Position numbers and translations under genes: made by a program. Source: Myxococcus qinghaiensis (GTDB lineage: Bacteria > Myxococcota > Myxococcia > Myxococcales > Myxococcaceae). From it: a stretch of DNA of 64,000 bases. Position 1 is the stretch's first letter. Each line of letters begins with the position of its first letter. The DNA lies in the NCBI RefSeq assembly GCF_024198215.1, contig NZ_JAKCFA010000036.1, positions 23,856-87,855 on the forward strand, in the 5' to 3' direction. Shown here piece after piece: positions 34,534 through 42,518 of the stretch. A model generated the notes under the pieces. The model had not been told where the DNA came from, did no database searches, and saw only the letters and a list, made by a program, of their open reading frames with translations.

Positions 34534-35973
34534 TCAGCGGGCCTGGGCCTTGGTGGGGGCGGGAGTCACCGTGAGCACCGTGCGGTTCTCACGGCGCAGG
34601 TACTCGCGCGCCGTCTTCTGGATGAGCTCGGGTGACACCTTCATCAGCTCGTCCTCGAGCCGGTTGATGCGCTCCGGGTCGTCGAAGAAGAGCGCGAAGG
34701 AGGCCAGCAGGTCCGCGCGGCCGAAGCCGAGGAACGACTCCACGTGCTCGTACAGCCGCGAGCGCGCCTTCACCCGCGCCCGCGCCAGCGTCGCCGCGTC
34801 GATGGGCTTCTCTTGCAACTGCGTCACCACCCCGTCGAACTCCTGGAGAATCGTCTCCGTCGTCGTGCCCGCGTCGTGGAACAGATAGGCGGTCCACTGC
34901 ATGGGGCCGTTGTAGTTCCACTGGTTGCCCAGCTCGTTCACCCCACCCTGCAGCTCCCCGGTGAGGCCCTTCTTCTGCACGAGCTGCTGGTAGAGCGCGC
35001 TGTCGTTGCCCTTGAGGAGCACCTCGTCCACCAGCGCCATGGCGTAGTACTCGGGCGTGCCCACCGCGGGCATGTGGTAGCCCACCGCGAGCGCGGGACG
35101 CTCGGCCAGCGGGTCCTTCTTGTCGTGGCGCTTCTCCTTCTCCTGGCGCGGCTCGGAGATGTCAGGCTTCTGCGGCTGCGCCACCGTGGGCAGCGGCCCG
35201 AAGTACTTCTTCACCCAGCCCTTCACCTGCTCGGGCTCGAAGTCGCCGACGACGACCAGCACGGCGTTGCTCGGCGCGTAGTACGTCTTGAAGAACGACT
35301 TCACGTCTTCCAGCGTCGCGGCCTCCAGGTCCTTGAGGTCGCCGTAGAAGTTGTGCGCGTTGTACCAGTTGGTGTTCGCCACCTGCGGCATGTCCAGCCA
35401 CGGGAAGCCGCCGTAGGGCTGGTTGAGGACGTTGACCTTCACCTCGTTGGCCACCACGCCCTGCTGGTTCTTGAGGTTCTCCTGCGTCACCTCCAGGCCG
35501 CGCATCCGGTCGGCCTCCGCCCAGAGCATCGTCTCCAGCGCGTTGGAGGGGACAATCTCGAAGTAGTTGGTGAAGTCGAAGCGGGTGGAGCCGTTGAGGA
35601 TGCCGCCGTTCTTCTGGATGAGGCGGATGAACTCCATCTTCCCCAGGTTCGTCGAGCCCTGGAACATCATGTGCTCGAACAGGTGCGCGAAGCCGGTGCG
35701 GTTCCTCGGCTCGATGCGGAAGCCGATGTTGTAATAGACGCCAATCGCCGTCTTGGGCGCCGTGGTGTCTCGCGAGAGCACCACCTTCAAGCCGTTGTCG
35801 AGCTTGAAGTAGTCCACCGGCACCTGGAGCTTCGGCGTCTCGGTCGGGGCAGGTGCAGCCACGGGCGTCGCCTCGGCGGGGGCCGGTGATGGGGCTTCTG
35901 GCTTCTGGGCTTCATGTGATGCCGCGCACCCGAGGAACGCGGCGGCTGTGAGCGCTCCAAATACTCTTCTCAT
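34534..35973 (-). CDS. M16 zinc metallopeptidase, catalytic partner, lipoprotein
   Basis: This 479-residue protein starts MRRVFGALTAAAFLGC (lipoprotein signal), with GGGAGGGG five to eight bases upstream. It has the inverted zinc motif H97-LF-E100-H101 in FAHLFEHMMFQG and a third ligand candidate in VVANEVKVN. An R/Y pair of the kind that binds substrate is expected in the second half. It is first of a two-gene operon, 13 bp ahead of the inactive M16 partner. Together they should form one heterodimeric chamber that cuts peptides or signal sequences in the periplasm. Similar paired genes are known in many Gram-negatives. Confidence 0.93.
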   Translation of the reverse strand: MRRVFGALTAAAFLGCAASHEAQKPEAPSPAPAEATPVAAPAPTETPKLQVPVDYFKLDNGLKVVLSRDTTAPKTAIGVYYNIGFRIEPRNRTGFAHLFEHMMFQGSTNLGKMEFIRLIQKNGGILNGSTRFDFTNYFEIVPSNALETMLWAEADRMRGLEVTQENLKNQQGVVANEVKVNVLNQPYGGFPWLDMPQVANTNWYNAHNFYGDLKDLEAATLEDVKSFFKTYYAPSNAVLVVVGDFEPEQVKGWVKKYFGPLPTVAQPQKPDISEPRQEKEKRHDKKDPLAERPALAVGYHMPAVGTPEYYAMALVDEVLLKGNDSALYQQLVQKKGLTGELQGGVNELGNQWNYNGPMQWTAYLFHDAGTTTETILQEFDGVVTQLQEKPIDAATLARARVKARSRLYEHVESFLGFGRADLLASFALFFDDPERINRLEDELMKVSPELIQKTAREYLRRENRTVLTVTPAPTKAQAR

Positions 35974-36065
35974 CGACCCCTCCCAGGGACCTTGGCCATG
36001 TGTCGAAGGACGCCGACCCTTACGGCGAGCTGCGACCATCGATTGCGAGAACGTGCGGGCGACTT

Positions 36066-36374
36066 CTAGGCCACCATGAAGGGGGCCGAGCAGTAGGAGC
36101 AGACGACCTTGTCGCCTGGAAGAACATTGTCAGCGCCCACCAGGCCCAACACCCCGTGCGAGGCTTTCTTCCCGTCCTCCGGTGAGACGATTTCCATCAC
36201 GCTCGCCACCAGCCCGAAGACCCCGAACGCCGCGCCCGCGACGCCCACCCACGCGACCACCAGGCCCACGGCCCTGCCGAGCCACTCGAGGGCGCCCGAA
36301 GCCCCACCGCGCACGGCGGCGGGCGGCAAGGCCACGGAGGTCAGCGGGGAGTCGTGACGACGAGGGGTGTTCAT
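36066..36374 (-). CDS. Small membrane protein with C-terminal CxxC
   Basis: This 102-residue protein, MNTPRRHDSPLTSVALPPAA, has one long hydrophobic stretch (WLGRAVGLVVAWVGVAGAAF and GVFGLVASVM) that could form one or two helices. It ends GDKVVCSYCSAPFMVA, with a CxxC pair that may bind metal or be half a zinc ribbon. No clear ribosome site precedes the ATG at 36374. The gene stands alone between the M16 operon and a Cys-rich lipoprotein, all on the minus strand. The family is unknown. Confidence 0.6.
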   Translation of the reverse strand: MNTPRRHDSPLTSVALPPAAVRGGASGALEWLGRAVGLVVAWVGVAGAAFGVFGLVASVMEIVSPEDGKKASHGVLGLVGADNVLPGDKVVCSYCSAPFMVA

Positions 36375-36510
36375 GGAGTCTCATGAGCCGCGGGTGCAAC
36401 CCCGCATTCTATAGAGGCCACCCCGGCGTCGGTGTCCCAAGAAATCCGCCCCACCGGGCCCGGACGCACTCCGGGCACGGCGAGGTTGTCACTCAGAGAA
36501 GCTCAGCCCT

Positions 36511-37068
36511 TCAGCCCTGAGGCTCCTGCGGGCACGACGGGCACATGGGCGGGCAGTCCTGTGGGCACCACGTCGGCTCACCCGCGGAGCAGATGAAGTC
36601 ACCGCACGGGGGCGTGTTGGGGCAGTCGATGGGGCAGGACCACGCATGCTCACCGATGTCGCAGACACTGTTCCCGCAGGAAGGGCTGCCGCAGTCGCCG
36701 GGACACGACACGCTGGTCTCCCCGTTGTTGCAGATGGCATCGCCACAGAAGGGCGTCGGCGCGCAGTCGGCGGGACACGTCCACTGGGTCTCCCCGTTGT
36801 TGCAGATGGCATCGCCACAGAAGGGCACCGAGGAGCAGTCCTCGGGACACGTGGAGCTGCTCTCCCCATGGGCGGTGTCACAGAAGTTGTCGCCGCAGAT
36901 GTAGGCGCAGACCTCGCACGACGGCCAGCTGCCTCCGCACGGGCACTGCTCCAGCCCGGCCTCCACCTGTCCAGGCTCCGCCACGCGGGAGTCGGGCGAT
37001 GACGCGCCACACGCGGAGAACAGTCCCAGCGCCAGGCTTCCCACGACGACCAACAGACGAGACTTCAT
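36511..37068 (-). CDS. Cys-rich lipoprotein with CGDxxC repeats
   Basis: This 185-residue protein starts MKSRLLVVVGSLALGLFSAC, a lipoprotein signal, with AAGGAG six bases upstream. It consists of five tandem units of about 25-30 residues of the type CGDxxCNNGExxxxCPxDC: CGDNFCDTAHGESSSTCPED, CGDAICNNGETQWTCPAD, CGDAICNNGETSVSCPGD, CGNSVCDIGEHAWSCPID and CGDFICSAGEPTWCPQD. Each has four cysteines for two disulfides and acidic residues that could bind Ca2+. Two repeats are nearly identical at the DNA level, so copy number may vary. The repeat occurs widely in myxobacterial and planctomycete secreted proteins; no function is established. Confidence 0.8.
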   Translation of the reverse strand: MKSRLLVVVGSLALGLFSACGASSPDSRVAEPGQVEAGLEQCPCGGSWPSCEVCAYICGDNFCDTAHGESSSTCPEDCSSVPFCGDAICNNGETQWTCPADCAPTPFCGDAICNNGETSVSCPGDCGSPSCGNSVCDIGEHAWSCPIDCPNTPPCGDFICSAGEPTWCPQDCPPMCPSCPQEPQG

Positions 37069-37391
37069 GGACGGCTCCTTGAAAAAGGGGGTGTCCACGG
37101 TAACCCAGAATAACGCCGCAATAACAAACACAGACGATGGGTGACTGCGCAAGGCGTCATGGACGCGCGCTCTGCGAGAGGGCCCACGCCTGACACCCGG
37201 ACACTCCGCAGGGGTCTCCCCTCACCCCGCAGCGTCGTTTGACGTTTCTTCGCTCGGGCGGGGTGACAGGTCCGCGTGCCGTGTGTTACCCCGAAAGACC
37301 ACCTCCTTGGTGGTCAAACGGTACGTCTGGTTACCGACAGCCCCACTCCCTCCAGGGCCATGTCCGCGGAGCCATCGCGGAGGGCCCTGCC
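37069..37391. other. Divergent gap with leader hairpin
   Basis: This 323-bp gap separates the Cys-rich lipoprotein and the aminomutase genes. A less GC-rich patch (37084-37140) likely serves the leftward gene. The hairpin at 37297-37315, listed separately, lies in the probable leader of the rightward gene. No gene is seen. Confidence 0.55.
37297..37315 (+). promoter_or_regulatory. Leader hairpin upstream of aminomutase gene
   Basis: GACCACC-TCCTT-GGTGGTC is a perfect 7-bp stem with a 5-nt loop flanked by AAA on both sides. A smaller CGGTA...TACCG dyad follows (37319-37336). It sits 77 bp before the start codon. It could be an attenuator, a protein-binding site or a terminator for an upstream transcript. 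Confidence 0.5.
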
Positions 37392-38753
37392 ATGCCCGAA
37401 GCGAGGAACCGCGTGAGCGCTACATCCAACGCGGTGCGGCCCCTGTCCCTGGGACAGCGGTACCGTGCCTACACCCACAGGAACCTGGACGAGCTGACGG
37501 CGAGGGCACGCCTGTCATCGGACGAAAGGCTCGCCGTGCAGGCGGTGGCCCAGGTGCTCCCCTTCCGCGTCAACACGTACGTGGTGGACGAGCTCATCGA
37601 CTGGTCCGCGGCGCCCGACGACCCCATCTACCGGCTCGTGTTTCCCCAGGCGGACATGCTGCCCGCCGCCGACGTGGCGCGCCTCGTCGACCTGATGCGC
37701 TCGGGAGCGCCCAGCCTGGAGCTGGCGGGCGTGGTGAGGGACATCCGCGCGAGCCTCAACCCGCATCCGGCCGGGCAGATGCAGCTCAACGTGCCGAAGC
37801 TGGCCAACGAGGAGCCGCTGCCGGGGCTCCAGCACAAGTATCAGGAGACGGTGCTCTTCTTCCCCAAGCAGGGACAGACGTGTCACGCCTACTGCACGTA
37901 TTGCTTCCGCTGGGCGCAGTTCGTGGGGGACGCGGACTTGAAGTTCGCCTCGCGCGACATCGCCCCCATGGTCGACTACGTGCGGGAGCATCCGGAGGTC
38001 ACCAACGTGTTGTTCACCGGTGGCGACCCCATGGTGATGAGCGAGGCGGTGCTGGCGCGCTACATCGAGCCGCTGCTGGAGATTGAGCACCTGGAGGCCA
38101 TCCGCATCGGCACCAAGGCGCTGGCGTACTGGCCGCAGCGCTTCGTCACGGACCCGGACGCGGACGACACGCTGCGCCTGTTCGAGAAGGTGGTCGCCTC
38201 CGGCAAGAGCCTGGCCTTCATGGCGCACTTCTCCCACCCCAACGAGATGGTGCCGGATATCGTGCAGGAGGCGGTGCGCCGCATCCGCTCCACGGGCGCA
38301 ATCATTCGCACCCAGGCGCCGTTGATTCGGACCATCAACGACGACGCGGCCACGTGGGAGCGCATGTGGCGTACGCACCTTCGCCACGGCATGGTGCCGT
38401 ATTACATGTTCGTGGAGCGGGACACGGGGCCGCAGGACTACTTCGCCGTCCCGCTCGCCTCCGCCTACGACATCTTCCGCACCGCGTACCGGAATGTCTC
38501 CGGCCTGGCGCGCACGGTGCGGGGCCCGTCGATGTCCGCCACGCCCGGCAAGGTGTGCGTGGATGGCGTGACGGAAATCGCGGGCGAGAAGGTCTTCATG
38601 CTGCACTTCATCCAGGCGCGGGAGCCGGAGTGGGTGGGCAAGCCCTTCTTCGCGAGGTACGACGAGAAGGCGACGTGGCTGTTCGACTTGAAGCCGGCGC
38701 TGGGTGCCACGCACTTCCCCTGGGAGCTGCCCTCCAACGCCAGGACAAGCTGA
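37392..38753 (+). CDS. Lysine 2,3-aminomutase family radical SAM enzyme
   Basis: This 453-residue protein has the radical SAM cluster C164-x3-C168-x2-C171 (TCHAYCTYCFRW) and KAM landmarks: VLFFPKQGQTCHAYC, NVLFTGGDPMVMSE, MAHFSHPNEM, IRTQAPLIRTINDDAATWER and HGMVPYYMFVERDTGPQDYF. These match KamA-type aminomutases that move the amino group of lysine (or a related amino acid) with PLP. The PLP lysine should be in the C-terminal region. No acetyltransferase (AblB) or deaminase sits nearby, so the product (beta-lysine or other) is open. GGAGGG lies six bases ahead of the ATG at 37392. Length is close to the family's 415-460. Confidence 0.88.
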   Translation: MPEARNRVSATSNAVRPLSLGQRYRAYTHRNLDELTARARLSSDERLAVQAVAQVLPFRVNTYVVDELIDWSAAPDDPIYRLVFPQADMLPAADVARLVDLMRSGAPSLELAGVVRDIRASLNPHPAGQMQLNVPKLANEEPLPGLQHKYQETVLFFPKQGQTCHAYCTYCFRWAQFVGDADLKFASRDIAPMVDYVREHPEVTNVLFTGGDPMVMSEAVLARYIEPLLEIEHLEAIRIGTKALAYWPQRFVTDPDADDTLRLFEKVVASGKSLAFMAHFSHPNEMVPDIVQEAVRRIRSTGAIIRTQAPLIRTINDDAATWERMWRTHLRHGMVPYYMFVERDTGPQDYFAVPLASAYDIFRTAYRNVSGLARTVRGPSMSATPGKVCVDGVTEIAGEKVFMLHFIQAREPEWVGKPFFARYDEKATWLFDLKPALGATHFPWELPSNARTS

Positions 38754-39057
38754 GTTGCTTGTTCGCAACCGACCAGGTTGACCATCGGCACCGCACGACT
38801 TGTGAGGCAGCCACAGGAGGCCGCGCGCCAGGGCGCTCGCCCTCATCGGGTGGTCCATCGAGGCGCCCCCCCCCTCCCTCTCGCGGGAGCCAGGGGACAC
38901 CCCATCGACGCATACACCCAAGCAAGCCGCACACGCCTAAGCATCTGAATTCACTATGATTCCATAGGCCGTCAGGTGCCGACGGGGTTGCGTTTGGGTC
39001 GAATATTGGTTGCGTTTGGGTCGACTGAGGCCTACCTTGAACCAAGGAGGTTCCAAC
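38754..39057. other. Gap at left edge of TA module
   Basis: This 304-bp gap falls from high to lower GC. It has a small GTTGC/GCAAC stem just after the aminomutase stop, a C-run near 38865 and a TATGAT box (38955-38960) that may be the TA promoter -10. The 17-bp direct repeats 38986-39024 are listed separately. Confidence 0.5.
38986..39024 (+). promoter_or_regulatory. Two 17-bp direct repeats ahead of TA genes
   Basis: GGTTGCGTTTGGGTCGA occurs exactly at 38986-39002 and again at 39008-39024. The 22-bp period is two helical turns, so a protein would bind both on the same face. It lies 34 bp upstream of the antitoxin start and is the likely autoregulation site. Confidence 0.8.
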
Positions 39058-39552
39058 ATGACGACCGCTGCGGCGCAGCTCCTGGAAGACCGTATCCGCC
39101 GGATGACGCCCGTATCAGCCCCTCCGGACCAGCAGGCCGAGGTCGTGGCGCTCTCACGCCTGCTTGGTGGTGCCAACGCCCAGAGAAAACCAGCGACCCA
39201 ATGCAAACTGGTTGGCCCGACAGGCGAGCATATCGCGATTCCTGAATCTGTATTCTACGTGCTGGAACGTGTCGTCGAGGTGATGGCACGCGGAGATGCA
39301 ATCACGGTTGTACCCGTCGGCAAGCAGCTGACGACACAACAAGCCGCGGACCTGCTGAACGTGTCGCGGCAATACCTCATCCGCCTGCTTGATGAGAAGA
39401 GAATCCCCTACACGAAGACAGGGAAACATCGGCGGCTACGAATCGAGGATGTCCTCAGCTTCAAGGAAAAGCAGTCCAAAGCGCGCGGGGCAGCTCTCGA
39501 TGAACTCACTCAGTTGAGCGAAGACCTGGGCGGATACGAAGAGCTGGATTAA
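39058..39552 (+). CDS. Antitoxin with excisionase-type helix-turn-helix
   Basis: This 164-residue protein starts MTTAAAQLLEDRIRRMTPVS, with AAGGAGGT eight bases upstream. Its second half (91-137) is a MerR/excisionase-like DNA-binding domain: LTTQQAADLLNVSRQYLIRL, then PYTKTGKHRRLRIEDVLSF. The N-terminal half likely binds the toxin or forms dimers, the reverse of the usual order. It lies 18 bp ahead of a PIN-domain gene, the standard antitoxin-toxin arrangement. GC is lower than in the neighbours, a sign of recent transfer. It probably binds the 17-bp repeats at 38986-39024 to repress the operon. Confidence 0.88.
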   Translation: MTTAAAQLLEDRIRRMTPVSAPPDQQAEVVALSRLLGGANAQRKPATQCKLVGPTGEHIAIPESVFYVLERVVEVMARGDAITVVPVGKQLTTQQAADLLNVSRQYLIRLLDEKRIPYTKTGKHRRLRIEDVLSFKEKQSKARGAALDELTQLSEDLGGYEELD

Positions 39553-39570
39553 ATCGGCTCGCGGATCCGC

Positions 39571-40143
39571 ATGATTCCTGCTCCCTTCAAAGTCGTTCTG
39601 GACGCGAACGTCCTCTACCCATTCTCGCTGCGCGATACGCTGTTACGCGCAGCGTCTGAAGGGTTCTTCCAGGTCTACTGGTCAGCAGAGATTCTGGATG
39701 AAGCGCTCCGTAATCTTGTCGGGACCCGCAACATGACTGAGCAACAAGCTGAACGGCTCCGGGCTGCGATGGACAGAGCGTTCCCGGAAGCGATGATCAC
39801 GGGTCACGAGGACCTCATTCCCGCGATGAAGAACGACCAGAAAGATCGGCACGTCGCCGCGGTCGCGGTGAAGGCTGGGGCTCAAGTCGTTGTAACGAGC
39901 AACCTGAGAGACTTCCGCGATCTCCCAACTGGGATAGAGGCTCAATCGCCGGACGACTTCCTGGTCCACCTCTTTGACCTCAATCCCGACGGCGTGGTCG
40001 AGTTGGTGAAGGAACAGGCCAAGGCGCTCCGGAACCCGCCTCGCTCTTTCGAGGAGCTGCTTTCGGGCCTGACCAAAATGGTTCCCGACTTCGCTGCGGC
40101 TGTCCGCATGCATGCGAAGCAACGGTCTACCCTCCCAGGATGA
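39571..40143 (+). CDS. PIN-domain toxin (VapC-like RNase)
   Basis: This 190-residue protein has the PIN acidic residues: Asp11 in VVLDANVLYPF, Glu40/44 in SAEILDEALRNL, Asp92 in QKDRHVAAVAV and Asp114 in VTSNLRDF. These bind the metal used to cut RNA. At 190 residues it is longer than typical VapC (about 130); the extra C-terminal helices (VELVKEQAKALRNPPRSFEE, LLSGLTKMVPDF) match the larger PIN toxins paired with excisionase-type antitoxins. Target RNA is unknown. The last 17 bp overlap the 3' end of the convergent transporter gene (40127-40143), so the module inserted or grew right up to that gene. Confidence 0.88.
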   Translation: MIPAPFKVVLDANVLYPFSLRDTLLRAASEGFFQVYWSAEILDEALRNLVGTRNMTEQQAERLRAAMDRAFPEAMITGHEDLIPAMKNDQKDRHVAAVAVKAGAQVVVTSNLRDFRDLPTGIEAQSPDDFLVHLFDLNPDGVVELVKEQAKALRNPPRSFEELLSGLTKMVPDFAAAVRMHAKQRSTLPG

Positions 40144-41011
40144 GGATGGCCATGCCGAGGATGAGCACGGCGATCATCCCGGACTTCAGCAAGACATTGG
40201 CCTCGCGAAAGAAGAGGGCTGACAGGACAAAGCCCACGATGAGGCTCGTCCTGCGCAGCACCGACAGGTGCGTCACCATCGCCTCCGGCTCGGTGATGGC
40301 GACGAAGTAGATGAGCTCGGCCGCCACCCACGAGCAGCCCACCAGCGGAATGCCCCAGCTCCAGGTGAGGCCCAGGCCCAGGCCGCCTTTGCGCTGCATG
40401 TACGGCACGAAGACCAACGCGGAGAGGATGCAGCGCTGGAACGCGGAGCTGGCTTGCAGCTCCAGCACGGGCAGGCCCAGCCGCGAGACGAGGAACTTGT
40501 CATACACCGTGGTCGCCGCCGACAGCGCGGTGGCGGACAGCATCCACCACACGGAGCTGTTCTTCGACAGCACCAGCCCCTCCTTCCGGCCGACGATGGA
40601 GAGCACGTAGTACGAGCAGACCGTGAGCATCAGCCCGAGGAACTGCACGGGCGTCAGCAGCTCGCGGAACATCAGGAAGCCGCCCGCCAACGTCCACAGC
40701 GGGCCGGAGGCGCGCACCGCTCCGGCGATGGAGATGGGCAGCTCGCGGACCGCGTAGTACGCGAGAATCCACGACGCCGTCATCGCCACGCCCTTGGGCA
40801 ACAACCACGCCTGTTCCTGCCATGTCAGGCCGAACGGCTCGACGTGGATGGGCAGCGCGCCCGGAATCAACACCGGCACCCAGCACAGCGCGCCGAAGAG
40901 AGAGGACCACATCACGACGGGGATGACGCTGTTGCCCGTCATCGCCTTCTTCGTCCAGACATCGTAGAGGCCGAGCATCACGCCCGCGCCCAGGCCATAC
41001 GCAATCCACAT
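40127..41011 (-). CDS. EamA/DMT superfamily membrane transporter
   Basis: This 294-residue protein has about ten membrane helices in two EamA-like halves: MWIAYGLGAGVMLGLYDVWT, VVMWSSLFGALCWVPVLI, ELPISIAGAVRASGPLWTL and FVLSALFFREANVLLKSGMI. The LxFRE motif before the last helix is a DMT signature. It should move a small metabolite, in either direction. It lies 113 bp downstream of the aldo-keto reductase on the same strand and may be part of that cluster, perhaps exporting its product (inference). The start MWIAYG at 41011 is chosen because the first helix begins there; a GTG 14 codons earlier is possible. Confidence 0.88.
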   Translation of the reverse strand: MWIAYGLGAGVMLGLYDVWTKKAMTGNSVIPVVMWSSLFGALCWVPVLIPGALPIHVEPFGLTWQEQAWLLPKGVAMTASWILAYYAVRELPISIAGAVRASGPLWTLAGGFLMFRELLTPVQFLGLMLTVCSYYVLSIVGRKEGLVLSKNSSVWWMLSATALSAATTVYDKFLVSRLGLPVLELQASSAFQRCILSALVFVPYMQRKGGLGLGLTWSWGIPLVGCSWVAAELIYFVAITEPEAMVTHLSVLRRTSLIVGFVLSALFFREANVLLKSGMIAVLILGMAILILGG

Positions 41012-41124
41012 GGTTGAGGTCTTCGAGGCAAAGAGGTGCCCGCCCGGGGCCACGGCTTCGCGGACCCCAGGTCAGGAGCACGGCGGAGCCACGACGAGGC
41101 CCCGCCGGCGAGAGAGTCTTCCCG

Positions 41125-41895
41125 TCAGCCTTCGAGCGAGCGGAAGGCGTCCAGCGTCTGCCGCAGGTGCTCCGGAGACTTCGTACCCGTCAGCACGTAG
41201 CCGGAGAAGCGCTGCTGGAGGATGTGTGTCAATGACTCGCGCATGGACAGCCGCGTGTCCCTCCCCTCCTCCTGGAGCAACTGGCCCATGGCGAAGGGCC
41301 GGTTGACCAGGACCCGCAGCCCATGTCGCGCCGCCAGTTCGAAGGCCGGCTCCAGCGCCCGGTGGAGCAGGTTGTACGGAAACTGGAGGAAGGAATAGAC
41401 GCCCGCGGCACAGGCCGCCTCGGCGCCAGCCCCATCACTCACACTGGCTCCCACGCGGGAGATGCCAAGCGTCCCCGCGTACTCGAGCACGCGCAGCACG
41501 TCGGGCGAGCCCACGTTGGCGGCCGTCGCCTTGTGCACCTGGAGCAGGTCGATGTGCCCGAGCAGCCGCACGCTCTCGTCCAGGCTCCGCCGTAGCGCGT
41601 CGGGCGAGTGGTCCGTGAAGGACGTCTGCCGCTCCGCATCCCAATGTTCCCCCAGCTTGGTGGCCACGAAGACGGAGCTCCGCGCGGAGCCGAGCCCCGA
41701 CAGGAACGCACCGAAGCGCTGCTCGCTGGAGCCATACGCGGGCGCGGTGTCGAAGCAGCGCACGCCCAACTCCAGCGCGGTGTCGAGCAGCCGTCGCCCA
41801 TCGGCCTCCGACGGAGGCGGCTCGGAGCGGTAGCCCCACGTGCGCCCGAGCGAGAGCAGTCCAAGCCCCAGCTCCACGGGCCTCGCGCCGCTCAT
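41125..41895 (-). CDS. Aldo/keto reductase
   Basis: This 256-residue protein has the AKR tetrad: Asp49 and Tyr54 in RCFDTAPAYG, Lys80 in FVATKLGEHW and His121 in DLLQVHKATA. The rest of the barrel (GYVLTGTKSPEHLRQTLDAF near the end) fits the short AKRs, which reduce carbonyls with NADPH. The NADPH-binding C-terminal segment is shorter than in 310-330-residue AKRs. Its start codon overlaps the stop of the beta-helix gene in ATGA (41892-41895), so translation is coupled. Substrate unknown. Confidence 0.88.
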   Translation of the reverse strand: MSGARPVELGLGLLSLGRTWGYRSEPPPSEADGRRLLDTALELGVRCFDTAPAYGSSEQRFGAFLSGLGSARSSVFVATKLGEHWDAERQTSFTDHSPDALRRSLDESVRLLGHIDLLQVHKATAANVGSPDVLRVLEYAGTLGISRVGASVSDGAGAEAACAAGVYSFLQFPYNLLHRALEPAFELAARHGLRVLVNRPFAMGQLLQEEGRDTRLSMRESLTHILQQRFSGYVLTGTKSPEHLRQTLDAFRSLEG

Positions 41896-42518
41896 GACTT
41901 CACCTTGGGGTGATAGAACGCCTGCGGCTTCACGTCCTCGGCGCGGAAGCCGCCGTTGCCCAGGATGACCTGCCCCACGCCCAGCACAAGGCCCCGCGCC
42001 GTGCCCGAGCCCTTCAGCACCGCCGCGCGCAGGTCCGGGTCCGGGTCGCTGAAGGCCGCTCCCGCCGCGAGCTGACAGCTGTCCACGGTGATGGCCCCGA
42101 GCACCTGCGTCCCGGAGCCAAGCACGCTCTCTCCGAACACGGACGCCCCGCCCAGATACCGTCCCCCGTCGCCCACGGTGATGCGCGCACCGGCGCGGTT
42201 CGCCTTCGCGGTGAAGCCGCCCTCTCCGAACTGGTTGCCGTCACCGACGACGATGCTGCCCGTCTCCGCCGCCAGCAACGTGCCGGTGTGGAGGATGTTC
42301 CGACTGCCCAGCTGGAACTCCGCCGTGGGCGCACAGGTGAGCGTAACACACGGATGGATGACATTGCCCTCGCCGATGCGCAGGTGCCGCGAGATGAGCA
42401 CGGAGAACGGGTCATAGATGACGTTGCCGGAGTCCGCGAGCGCGAGGACCTCCTCCACGGTGAGCAGGCCCGCCGAGCGCCGGGGCGCATCCAGGGCCGC
42501 GAGCAGGTCAAGCCGCAT
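41892..42518 (-). CDS. Left-handed beta-helix (GlmU/acyltransferase-like) protein
   Basis: This 208-residue protein starts MRLDLLAALDAPRRSAGLLT. It then shows hexapeptide-like repeats: GEGNVIHPCVTLTCAPTAEF, LGSRNILHTGTLLAAETGSI, VVGDGNQFGEGG, ITVGDGGRYLGGASVFGESV, LGSGTQVLGAITVDSC. These build a left-handed parallel beta-helix as in LpxA or GlmU. The catalytic His of acyltransferases is not obvious, so an acyltransferase role is unproven. It overlaps the upstream FAD gene by 11 bp and the downstream AKR gene by 4 bp, showing a tight operon. It might be an O- or N-acyltransferase on the product of the oxidase. Confidence 0.75.
   Translation of the reverse strand: MRLDLLAALDAPRRSAGLLTVEEVLALADSGNVIYDPFSVLISRHLRIGEGNVIHPCVTLTCAPTAEFQLGSRNILHTGTLLAAETGSIVVGDGNQFGEGGFTAKANRAGARITVGDGGRYLGGASVFGESVLGSGTQVLGAITVDSCQLAAGAAFSDPDPDLRAAVLKGSGTARGLVLGVGQVILGNGGFRAEDVKPQAFYHPKVKS

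Noticed and set aside
37261..37391. Lysine riboswitch (L-box) ahead of the aminomutase
   Set aside because: The leader is too short and only one strong hairpin is present; no conserved L-box core is seen.
38754..40143. Prophage or integrative element around the TA module
   Set aside because: No integrase, recombinase or tRNA attachment site is present; only the small two-gene module differs in composition.
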